NCBI GenBank assembly: GCA_045598065.1 | Contig: JAZLLJ010000069.1 | Location: 1-31,506 of the forward strand | Length of the DNA stretch: 31,506 nt | Origin: RGIG426 sp045598065 | GTDB lineage: Bacteria; Bacillota; Clostridia; Oscillospirales; Acutalibacteraceae | Direction of reading: 5' to 3' | Shown: piece by piece, positions 24,607 through 31,506 of the stretch | Layout of the letters: each line of letters begins with the position of its first letter | How positions within the stretch are numbered: position 1 is the stretch's first letter | The notes under the pieces: model-generated | What the model was told of the DNA's origin: nothing | Seen by the model: the letters and a program-made list of their open reading frames with translations, nothing else | Databases searched by the model: none | Program-made: the position numbers and the translations under genes

Positions 24607-25332
24607 TTACAGCATCGAAGCGGCATCTTTGTCGCAGATGATGGTGACGTTCGGATGGAGTTGCAGAATCGAAGCCGGGCATTTCGGATCGATTTCGCCG
24701 TAAATCATATCGTGCACAGCCTGCGCTTTGCCGGCGCCGGTGGCGACGAGAACGATGGCTTTGGATTTCATGATGGTGCCGATACCCATGGTCACAGCCT
24801 GACGCGGCACGTCGGCGCTGCTCGCGAAGAAGCGAGTGTTGGCTTCAATGGTGCGAGCGGTCAGGGAAACAACGTGAGTTTTCGCGGCAAACGTGTCCGC
24901 CGGCTCATTGAACGCGATGTGACCGTTGTGGCCGATGCCGAGGATTTGCAGATCCACGCCGCCGGCAGCTTCAATCGCGGCTTCATACTGGGCGCACTCG
25001 GCTTCCAAATCATCCGCCGTGCCGCAGAGAACGTGGATGCTCTCTTCCGGAACGTTGATGGAGTTGAACAGATTGTCGTGCATGAAATAGTAGTAGCTCT
25101 GATCATGCTCGTGAGTAAGGCCGACATACTCGTCCAGGTTGAAGGTGGTGACTTTGGAGTAGTCCACGGTGCCTTCTTTGAAGTAGTTGATCATGGCGTT
25201 GTAGGTCGGGATGGGGGTGGAACCGGTGGCGAGACCGAGCACGCAATTCGGTTTCTCGAGAACGCGAGCCGCAAACATAGCAGCGGCGGCTTTGCCGATG
25301 GTTTCGGCGTCTTTATACACTTTGACGACCAT
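24607..25332 (-). CDS. nagB: Glucosamine-6-phosphate deaminase
   Basis: This 241-aa enzyme converts glucosamine 6-phosphate to fructose 6-phosphate and ammonia, linking amino-sugar use to glycolysis and counteracting peptidoglycan precursor supply. Family features are LATGSTP (residues 34-40), FNLDEYVGL with D67, and GHNGHIAFNEP with H138 and E143. Asn136 sits where E. coli NagB has Asp141, as in other short Firmicute NagB proteins (from memory). It lacks the allosteric C-terminal part of the E. coli form. AGGAAG lies about 8 nt before the ATG. It is monocistronic, with its own terminator, and sits between the two divergent polymer operons. nagA is not in the window. Confidence 0.95.
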   Translation of the reverse strand: MVVKVYKDAETIGKAAAAMFAARVLEKPNCVLGLATGSTPIPTYNAMINYFKEGTVDYSKVTTFNLDEYVGLTHEHDQSYYYFMHDNLFNSINVPEESIHVLCGTADDLEAECAQYEAAIEAAGGVDLQILGIGHNGHIAFNEPADTFAAKTHVVSLTARTIEANTRFFASSADVPRQAVTMGIGTIMKSKAIVLVATGAGKAQAVHDMIYGEIDPKCPASILQLHPNVTIICDKDAASML

Positions 25333-25627
25333 TTTGAAAACTTCCTTTCATATTTGCGCCGGTAGGCGCGATTTACGCTTTTTATTATCGCGCATTTTGG
25401 CCGAAAATCCCATACGTTTTCGGTCGTTTTTTTTGCATTTTATGGTATTTTTCTTTTGCTCGAAAAGCAAGGGGGGAAAAAGGAACGGAAAGACAAGAAA
25501 TTCGACGAAAAATATAGCAATAAGGGGGAATTAGTAGTAGACAAAAATAAAAGCATATAGTATAATATACCCGTATATGTGTAAGTGAGTACACGTTTTT
25601 TGAAGATTTTCAAGGAGGATTTCTAAA
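25333..25627. other. Divergent intergenic region between nagB and rfbF
   Basis: This 295-nt gap holds the leader of nagB on the left and the rfbF promoter on the right. A GCGCC/GGCGC hairpin (25356-25369) lies in the nagB leader. CCGAAAA-N9-TTTTCGG (25401-25423) is an inverted repeat near the likely nagB promoter, where GATAAT (minus strand, 25389-25384) is the only -10-like box and has no good -35. A strongly purine-biased stretch on the plus strand runs about 25462-25500. No gene was seen. Operator roles are speculation. Confidence 0.5.
25538..25566 (+). promoter_or_regulatory. Sigma-A promoter of the deoxysugar operon
   Basis: TAGACA at 25538-25543 (one mismatch) and TATAAT at 25561-25566 have a 17-bp spacer. 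The leader to the ATG at 25628 is about 55 nt and ends in a strong AAGGAGGA site at 25612-25619. Confidence 0.8.
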
Positions 25628-26401
25628 ATGAAAGTTGTTATTCTTGCCGGCGGATTCGGCACCCGTATTGCTGAGGAAAGTCACACCGTTCCGAAGCCGA
25701 TGATTGAAATCGGCGGTCGTCCGATTTTGTGGCACATTATGAAAAGCTACTCCGCACAGGGTTTTAACGATTTTGTGATTTGCTGCGGCTACAAACAGCA
25801 CGTGATTAAAGAATTTTTCGCCAACTACTATCTGCACACGTCCGACGTGACGTTTGATTTTGCGAACGATAACAAAATGATTGTACACAACAGTATGTCC
25901 GAGCCGTGGAAAGTGACGCTTGTTGATACCGGCCTGCATACCATGACCGGCGGCCGTGTGCGCCGTATCAAAGAGTACGTCGGCAACGAGCCGTTTATGC
26001 TGACCTACGGCGACAGCGTGTCTGACGTGGATTTTAACGCGCTGTTGTCTTATCACAAATCCCAAGGCCGCAAGGCGACGTTGACCGCGGTTCATGCGGG
26101 CCAACGCTTCGGTGTGCTTGGTCTCGGCAACAACGGCGACGTGGCGGCGTTCCGCGAAAAACGCGACGTGGACGGCAGTTGGATTAACGGTGGCTTTATG
26201 GTGCTCGAACCGGAAGTGTTCGATTTGCTCATTGATGATACCACCGTTTTGGAACAAAAACCGATGGAAACTTTGGCGGAAACCGGCGAACTGTCCGCCT
26301 TCCGTCACAGCGGCTTCTGGCACTGCATGGATACCTTGCGCGACCGTCAAAACCTGGAAGCGATTTGGACGTCCGGCGATGCGCCTTGGAAACGCTGGTA
26401 A
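25628..26401 (+). CDS. rfbF: Glucose-1-phosphate cytidylyltransferase
   Basis: This 257-aa enzyme makes CDP-glucose from glucose 1-phosphate and CTP, the entry to CDP-3,6-dideoxyhexoses. The nucleotide motif LAGGFGTRI (residues about 6-14), the KPMIEIGGRPILWHIM segment, LTYGDSVSDVD and GFWHCMDTLRD are characteristic of RfbF/AscA. The length is the family norm. A perfect-strength ribosome site precedes the ATG. The next two genes complete the early pathway, which supports the assignment strongly. Confidence 0.94.
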   Translation: MKVVILAGGFGTRIAEESHTVPKPMIEIGGRPILWHIMKSYSAQGFNDFVICCGYKQHVIKEFFANYYLHTSDVTFDFANDNKMIVHNSMSEPWKVTLVDTGLHTMTGGRVRRIKEYVGNEPFMLTYGDSVSDVDFNALLSYHKSQGRKATLTAVHAGQRFGVLGLGNNGDVAAFREKRDVDGSWINGGFMVLEPEVFDLLIDDTTVLEQKPMETLAETGELSAFRHSGFWHCMDTLRDRQNLEAIWTSGDAPWKRW

Positions 26402-26430
26402 TTTAGATTTTACGAAAGCGAGTTTACAAG

Positions 26431-27495
26431 ATGGATTTAAGTTTTTTTAACGGCAAACGTGTGTTTTTGACCGGTCACACCGGCTTCAAAGGTGCGTGGC
26501 TGTCCCGTATTCTGCAAAATGCCGGCGCGATTGTCACCGGCTATGCGTTGGAGCCGGAGGAGAAATCTCTCTTCAAAATTGCCCACATCGACGAGGGAAT
26601 GACCTCGGTTTACGGTGACGTGCGTGATTTTGAGGCGATGAAAGCCGCGTTCGACAAGTGTGATCCCGAAATTGTGCTGCACTTAGCGGCACAACCTATC
26701 GTGCGCGAGAGTTACAAACGTCCGGTGTATACTTACGAAACCAATGTGATGGGCACGGTCAACCTGCTCGAATGTGTGCGGCAGGCAAAACACGTTGTTT
26801 CCGTTCTTAACGTGACCACCGACAAGGTGTATCTTAACCGCGAGGAGGAGACGGGGGACGGCTACCGCGAAAATGAGCCGCTTGACGGCTTTGATCCGTA
26901 TGCCAACTCTAAATCCTGCTCTGAACTGGTAACACACAGTTATATCCGCTCGTTTTTTGACGGTGACGATGCGCCGGCGGTGTCGACTGCCCGTGCGGGT
27001 AACGTTATCGGCGGCGGCGACTTTGCAGTGGACCGTATTATCCCCGACTGTGTGCGCGCGGCGGAGGCGAAAACACCCATCATCGTGCGACATCCTCGCT
27101 CGGTGCGCCCGTATCAGCACGTGTTGGAACCGCTTTTTACCTATCTGATGATTGTGGAAGCGCAGGCAAAAGAGAAATCCTTTGCCGGATGCTATAACGT
27201 CGGTCCCGACAGTTGCGATTGCGTGGAAACCGGCAAACTTGTGGACTTGTTTGTGAATGCGTGGGGCGGCGGTATGACGTGGGAAAACCGCGACGACGGC
27301 GGCCCGCACGAAGCGACCTATTTGCGGCTTTGCTGCGACAAAGTGAAAGACGTATTCGGGTGGAAACCCACCTGGCATATCGATACGGCGGTGGAAAAAA
27401 TCGTCGAATGGGAACAGTGCCGCTTGAACGGCGGTGACGTCCGCGCTTGTATGGACAAGCAGGCGGCAGAATTTTTGGGAGGATATAACCAATGA
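26431..27495 (+). CDS. rfbG: CDP-glucose 4,6-dehydratase
   Basis: This 354-aa extended SDR converts CDP-glucose to CDP-4-keto-6-deoxyglucose with bound NAD+. The dinucleotide loop reads TGHTGFKG (residues 14-21), which is the RfbG variant of the Rossmann motif. LHLAAQPIVRESY, VTTDKVY and the catalytic Y..SK in YANSKS are also visible. It starts 29 nt after rfbF with a weak ribosome site and overlaps rfbH by 4 nt (ATGA). Confidence 0.94.
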   Translation: MDLSFFNGKRVFLTGHTGFKGAWLSRILQNAGAIVTGYALEPEEKSLFKIAHIDEGMTSVYGDVRDFEAMKAAFDKCDPEIVLHLAAQPIVRESYKRPVYTYETNVMGTVNLLECVRQAKHVVSVLNVTTDKVYLNREEETGDGYRENEPLDGFDPYANSKSCSELVTHSYIRSFFDGDDAPAVSTARAGNVIGGGDFAVDRIIPDCVRAAEAKTPIIVRHPRSVRPYQHVLEPLFTYLMIVEAQAKEKSFAGCYNVGPDSCDCVETGKLVDLFVNAWGGGMTWENRDDGGPHEATYLRLCCDKVKDVFGWKPTWHIDTAVEKIVEWEQCRLNGGDVRACMDKQAAEFLGGYNQ

Positions 27496-28829
27496 GTGAG
27501 ATGAAAACCGAGGCGCAGGCGCGCCAAGAAATTTTGGAGTTGGTGGCGGACTATTGCCGTACCTATCACGCGAAAAAACCGTATGAAAAAGGCGACCGTA
27601 TTCCGTATGCCTCCCGCGTGTACGACGAGGCGGAAATGGTCAACCTTGTTGACAGTTCGCTGGAATTTTGGCTGACGGCCGGCCGCTACACCGATGAGTT
27701 TGAAGCGAAACTCGCGGCGTATCTCGGTGTGCCGTATGCGTGCCTTGTCAACTCCGGTTCGAGTGCGAACCTGCTCGCGTTTATGACACTTACTTCGCCG
27801 CTTTTAGGCGATCGCCGCGTGCGCCCCGGTGATGAAGTCATCACGGTGGCCGCCGGATTCCCGACGACCGTTACCCCGATTATCCAATACGGTGCGGTGC
27901 CGGTGTTTGTGGACGTGACTATTCCGGAATATAACATCGACGTGACCAAACTGGAAGCGGCGGTGTCCGAGAAAACCAAAGCCGTGATGATTGCGCATAC
28001 GCTCGGTATGCCGTTCGACGTGGCGGCGGTCAAAGCATTCTGCGACAAGCACAACTTGTGGCTTGTTGAAGACAACTGTGATGCACTCGGCTCGGAAGTG
28101 CTCGTAGACGGCAAATTGCAAAAGACCGGTACGGTCGGCGACCTCGGTACGAGCAGTTTCTATCCGCCGCACCACATGACGATGGGCGAAGGCGGCGCGG
28201 TGTATACCAAGAATCCTCTTCTCTCTAAAATTATGCGTTCGATGCGCGACTGGGGACGTGACTGTGTGTGCCGTTCCGGTCAGGACAACCGCTGCAACCA
28301 CCGTTTTGACGGGCAGTACGGCGAATTGCCGCGCGGCTATGACCACAAATACGTGTATTCGCACTTCGGCTACAACCTCAAAGCTACCGATATGCAAGCG
28401 GCGGTCGGTTGTGCCCAAATCGAAAAGTTCCCGTCCTTTGTGGAGCGCCGACGTCATAATTTTGCCTATCTCTATGAAAAACTCAAAGGCGCGGAAGATA
28501 AACTGATTCTTCCGAAAGCACTTGAAGGTAGCAATCCGTCTTGGTTCGGCTTTATGGTTACTTGCAAAGAGGGTGTGGACCGCGAAAAAGTGGTGCCGTA
28601 TATCGAAAGCAAGGGCATCCAAACTCGTATGCTGTTCGCCGGCAACCTCACGCGTCATCCTTGCTTTGACGAGATGCGTGCCTCCGGTAAAGGCTACCGC
28701 GTGGTGGGCGACCTTACGAACACCGATGAAATTATGCGCCGCACCTTCTGGGTGGGTGTGTATCCCGGTATGACCGACGAGATGCTGGATACGATGGCCG
28801 AGGTTATTTTGGAGGCTCTGGAAGCCTGA
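27492..28829 (+). CDS. rfbH: CDP-4-keto-6-deoxyglucose 3-dehydratase (E1), iron-sulfur/PMP enzyme
   Basis: This 445-aa protein of the DegT/aminotransferase fold removes the C3 hydroxyl of CDP-4-keto-6-deoxyglucose. It uses pyridoxamine phosphate and a [2Fe-2S] cluster. The usual PLP lysine is replaced by His in SFYPPHHMTMGEGG (H228). The cluster cysteines are visible as EDNC (C196) and then C258-x-C260-x7-C268. The Yersinia enzyme has 57 residues in the first gap; here there are 61, consistent with a small insertion. The reaction needs electrons from the E3 reductase (AscD/RfbI), which is not in the window. The product feeds abequose, paratose, tyvelose or ascarylose branches. Confidence 0.94.
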   Translation: MSEMKTEAQARQEILELVADYCRTYHAKKPYEKGDRIPYASRVYDEAEMVNLVDSSLEFWLTAGRYTDEFEAKLAAYLGVPYACLVNSGSSANLLAFMTLTSPLLGDRRVRPGDEVITVAAGFPTTVTPIIQYGAVPVFVDVTIPEYNIDVTKLEAAVSEKTKAVMIAHTLGMPFDVAAVKAFCDKHNLWLVEDNCDALGSEVLVDGKLQKTGTVGDLGTSSFYPPHHMTMGEGGAVYTKNPLLSKIMRSMRDWGRDCVCRSGQDNRCNHRFDGQYGELPRGYDHKYVYSHFGYNLKATDMQAAVGCAQIEKFPSFVERRRHNFAYLYEKLKGAEDKLILPKALEGSNPSWFGFMVTCKEGVDREKVVPYIESKGIQTRMLFAGNLTRHPCFDEMRASGKGYRVVGDLTNTDEIMRRTFWVGVYPGMTDEMLDTMAEVILEALEA

Positions 28830-28843
28830 AAGGAAGCGCAATC

Positions 28844-29818
28844 ATGAGCGAACAAGCGCGTAAAACGATTTCGATTATGGTGCCCTGCTACAACGAGGAG
28901 GAAAACGTCGTTCCGCTGTCGAAGGCGATTATCGAAACCATTGAAACACAACTGCCTGCCTACGATTACGAGCTATTGTTCATTGACAACTGCTCGAAAG
29001 ACAATACACAGGCGCTTCTCCGCGAGTTGTGCCGTCAAAACCCGAAGATTAAGGCGATTTTCAACGCCAAAAACTTCGGTCAGTTCAACTCACCCTATCA
29101 TGGAATGTGTCAAACGACCGGCGACTGCACCATTACGATGTGCGCCGATTTCCAAGATCCGGTGGAGATGATTCCGAAATTTGTCGAAAAGTGGGAAGAG
29201 GGCTATAAAATTGTCTGCGGTATCAAAACCGCCAGCAAGGAAAATCACCTGATGTATTTTTTGCGCTCTTGCTACTACCGCACCATCAAAAAGATGTCCG
29301 CGGTGGAGCAAATCGAACACTTTACCGGCTTCGGTCTTTATGACAAGCGGTTTATCCAGGTGTTGCGCGACCTCAAAGATCCCACGCCGTTTATCCGCGG
29401 TATCGTGGCGGAACTCGGGTATAAGCGGTGCGACATCGAATATACCCAGCCAAAACGCCGCGGAGGAAAATCCAAAAATAACTGGTACAGTCTGTATGAT
29501 GCGGCGATGCTGTCGTTTACATCCTACACGAAAATCGGCCTGCGTCTTGCAACGTTTGTGGGCTTTGCACTGTCGGCGCTGAGTTTTCTTGCCGCGCTTG
29601 TATACTTGGTTCTTAAACTCATTTATTGGGACCGTTTTCCTGCCGGTACCACGCCGATTTTGCTCGCCGTGTTGTTACTCGGCTCAATTCAACTGTTCTT
29701 TATCGGTCTTCTCGGCGAATACATTTTGTCCATCAACCAGCGCTCGATGAATCGGCCGCTTGTAGTGGAAGAAGAACGTATCAATTTCAAAACTGAGGAT
29801 GAGGGGGAACAAGAATGA
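28844..29818 (+). CDS. GtrB/DPM1-like family 2 glycosyltransferase with two C-terminal membrane helices
   Basis: This 324-aa enzyme probably loads a sugar onto undecaprenyl phosphate on the cytoplasmic side. The GT2 domain shows VPCYNEEENV (residues about 8-17), FIDNCSKDNT and the metal motif CADFQDP. Two hydrophobic helices at about 232-255 and 272-292 match the GtrB/ArnC architecture. AAGGAAG precedes the ATG; the gap after rfbH is 14 nt and the 3' end overlaps rmlA by 4 nt. The sugar donor is not readable. A GT-C partner that would use the lipid-linked sugar outside the membrane is not in the window. Confidence 0.87.
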   Translation: MSEQARKTISIMVPCYNEEENVVPLSKAIIETIETQLPAYDYELLFIDNCSKDNTQALLRELCRQNPKIKAIFNAKNFGQFNSPYHGMCQTTGDCTITMCADFQDPVEMIPKFVEKWEEGYKIVCGIKTASKENHLMYFLRSCYYRTIKKMSAVEQIEHFTGFGLYDKRFIQVLRDLKDPTPFIRGIVAELGYKRCDIEYTQPKRRGGKSKNNWYSLYDAAMLSFTSYTKIGLRLATFVGFALSALSFLAALVYLVLKLIYWDRFPAGTTPILLAVLLLGSIQLFFIGLLGEYILSINQRSMNRPLVVEEERINFKTEDEGEQE

Positions 29819-30702
29819 AAGGTATTATTTTAGCAGGCGGCTCGGGAACGAGACTGTATCCGCTGACGATGGTGACGTCCAAACAATTGCTTCCCGTCTA
29901 TGACAAACCGATGATTTATTATCCGCTGTCCACCTTGATGCTCGCAGGAATTCGGGATATTCTTATCATCTCCACGCCTCAGGATTTGCCCAATTTCAAG
30001 CGTCTTTTGGGAGACGGCTCCGATTTCGGTATTTCGCTTTCTTACAAAGAACAGCCGTCGCCGGACGGCCTTGCACAGGCGTTTTTGATTGGCGAGGAGT
30101 TTATCGGTGACGAGCCGTGTGCGATGGTGCTCGGCGACAATATCTTCTATGGCAATGGATTGCGCATTTTGCTCCACCAGGCGATGATGGATGCGAAAGA
30201 CGGCAAAGCGACCGTGTTTGGTTATTACGTCAAAAATCCCGAGCGTTTCGGCGTGGTCAATTTTGACGAAAATCAGCGTGTGCTGTCTATTGAAGAAAAA
30301 CCGAAAGAGCCGAAATCCAACTATTGCGTGACCGGCCTCTATTTCTATGACAAACGCGTGGTGGAATTCGCCAAAAAAGTGAAGCCCTCTGCTCGCGGTG
30401 AACTGGAAATTACCGATCTTAACAATATGTATTTGGAAGCCGGCGATTTGAACGTTCAACTGCTTGGTCGCGGTTATGCGTGGCTGGATACCGGCACGAT
30501 GGATGCACTTTCCGATGCCGGCGAGTTTATTAGGATGATACAAACACGGCAGGATATGCTTGTTTCCGCACCCGAAGAAGTAGCATTTATCAATGGCTGG
30601 ATTGGCGCGGAAGATTTGCTCGCCGTTGCCGACCGCTATGGCAAATCTCTTTACGGAGAGCACCTTAAACGAGTGGCACAGGGCAAAATCTACTACGGCT
30701 GA
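29815..30702 (+). CDS. rmlA: Glucose-1-phosphate thymidylyltransferase
   Basis: This 295-aa enzyme makes dTDP-glucose from glucose 1-phosphate and dTTP, the first step to dTDP-L-rhamnose and related sugars. GGSGTRLYPLT (residues about 8-18), KQLLPVYDKPMIYYPL, LGDNIFYG and WLDTGTMDAL are canonical. The length fits the RmlA class. It overlaps the glycosyltransferase gene by 4 nt and is followed 14 nt later by rmlB. Confidence 0.96.
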   Translation: MKGIILAGGSGTRLYPLTMVTSKQLLPVYDKPMIYYPLSTLMLAGIRDILIISTPQDLPNFKRLLGDGSDFGISLSYKEQPSPDGLAQAFLIGEEFIGDEPCAMVLGDNIFYGNGLRILLHQAMMDAKDGKATVFGYYVKNPERFGVVNFDENQRVLSIEEKPKEPKSNYCVTGLYFYDKRVVEFAKKVKPSARGELEITDLNNMYLEAGDLNVQLLGRGYAWLDTGTMDALSDAGEFIRMIQTRQDMLVSAPEEVAFINGWIGAEDLLAVADRYGKSLYGEHLKRVAQGKIYYG

Positions 30703-30716
30703 AAGAGGGAAGACAC

Positions 30717-31506
30717 GTGAACATTCTCGTTACCGGCGGCGCAGGGTTTATCGGCGCCAATTTCGTATATTTGGAACTGGAAACCCATCCGGAAGACCGC
30801 ATCGTCTGTTTGGATGCGCTGACCTATGCAGGTAATTTGAAAACACTTGATAAAGCGCTTGAAAATCCGCAGTTCCGCTTTGTCAAAGGGGATATTGCCG
30901 ACCGCGATGCGGTGTTTTCACTTTTCGCAGAGGAGCATTTTGATGCCGTGGTCAACTTTGCGGCTGAAAGCCACGTCGACCGCAGTCTCAAAGATCCGGC
31001 GCTGTTTTTACGCACCAACGTCCTCGGAACGCAGGTGCTGATGGATGCTTGCCGCGAATACGGCGTTGCGCGTTACCACCAAGTGTCCACCGACGAAGTC
31101 TACGGCGACTTGCCGCTTGACCGTCCGGATTTGTTCTTTACCGAAACAACGCCGCTGCATACGTCGTCGCCGTATTCCGCTTCCAAAGCATCCGCGGATT
31201 TGCTGGTGCAGGCGTATCACCGCACGTTTGGCTTGCAGGCTACCATTTCTCGCTGTTCCAACAACTACGGGCCGTTTCAGTTCCCGGAAAAACTCATTCC
31301 GCTGATGATTTCTCGCGCGCTTTCCGACCAGTCGGTGCCGGTGTACGGCAAAGGGGAGAACGTGCGCGATTGGCTGTATGTGAAAGACCATTGTATTGCG
31401 ATTGACCTCATTTTGCGCAACGGCAAAATCGGAGAAGTATACAATATCGGCGGCCACAACGAGCGCCGCAACATCGACGTGGTGAAAACCGTATTGGGGC
31501 TTCTCG
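30717..31506 (+). CDS. rmlB: dTDP-glucose 4,6-dehydratase, partial (runs off the window)
   Basis: The first 263 codons of an extended SDR that converts dTDP-glucose to dTDP-4-keto-6-deoxyglucose are present. The Rossmann loop is TGGAGFIG (residues 6-13). AAESHVDRS, the catalytic STDEVYG with Asp-Glu, and YSASK follow, then NNYGP and RDWLYV. The full enzyme is usually about 330-350 aa, so roughly 80 residues lie beyond the edge. The GTG at 30717 follows AGAGGGAAG by about 6 nt. rmlC and rmlD would be expected downstream if rhamnose is the product. Confidence 0.95.
   Translation, partial: MNILVTGGAGFIGANFVYLELETHPEDRIVCLDALTYAGNLKTLDKALENPQFRFVKGDIADRDAVFSLFAEEHFDAVVNFAAESHVDRSLKDPALFLRTNVLGTQVLMDACREYGVARYHQVSTDEVYGDLPLDRPDLFFTETTPLHTSSPYSASKASADLLVQAYHRTFGLQATISRCSNNYGPFQFPEKLIPLMISRALSDQSVPVYGKGENVRDWLYVKDHCIAIDLILRNGKIGEVYNIGGHNERRNIDVVKTVLGLL

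Noticed and set aside
25401..25435. CCGAAAA/TTTTCGG hairpin followed by a T run, read as a plus-strand terminator
   Set aside because: No plus-strand gene lies upstream to be terminated; the stem is weak and it sits in the nagB promoter area, so it is listed only as an inverted repeat.

Overview
The window looks like chromosome of a Gram-positive Clostridia bacterium, most likely an Oscillospiraceae/Ruminococcaceae-type gut anaerobe. The reasons are a type I dockerin on a secreted protein, strong Shine-Dalgarno sites with frequent GTG and TTG starts, near-consensus sigma-A promoters with 17-bp spacers, a TagGH-type ABC exporter and a DUF1385-prmC pair. This is inference from gene content; no 16S rRNA gene is present. 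No insertion sequence, phage gene, tRNA or CRISPR array was seen.

Left part (1-7650): the 3' end of the RNase P RNA gene and its terminator, then a DUF368/PopT-like membrane protein (proposed undecaprenyl-phosphate recycling). Next come two paralogous secreted proteins, each with its own promoter. They share an N-terminal TIM-barrel-like hydrolase module and a beta-rich module. One ends in a dockerin; the other (1470 aa) ends in six InlB-type repeats and four fibronectin-III-like repeats.

Middle (7650-16190): a compact NAD salvage operon (pncA-like amidase, ammonia-dependent nadE, pncB) with trxA at its end. It is followed by a five-gene operon: lipoprotein with DxDxDG loops, OmpR-type response regulator, sensor histidine kinase, DUF1385 protein and prmC. 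A bidirectional terminator at 16155-16186 separates this from the converging operon.

Right part (16190-31506): an envelope-glycopolymer region in two divergent blocks around nagB. The leftward operon, from a strong promoter at 24503-24531, encodes an ABC exporter permease and ATPase, two IspD/TarI-superfamily cytidylyltransferases, two CDP-alditol phosphotransferase-type enzymes (one 970 aa and multidomain) and a UDP-xylose-synthase-like SDR. It resembles teichoic-acid loci but has no TarJ, TagO or TagA in view. The rightward operon, from a promoter at 25538-25566, encodes glucose-1-phosphate cytidylyltransferase, CDP-glucose 4,6-dehydratase, the iron-sulfur/PLP 3-dehydratase RfbH, a GtrB-like undecaprenyl-phosphate glycosyltransferase, RmlA and the start of RmlB. 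Together they suggest a polyol-phosphate polymer carrying deoxy- or dideoxyhexose. The E3 reductase that normally works with RfbH is not visible. The best candidates for something poorly described are the hydrolase-like paralogue pair with swapped C-termini and the twin-cytidylyltransferase polymer locus.
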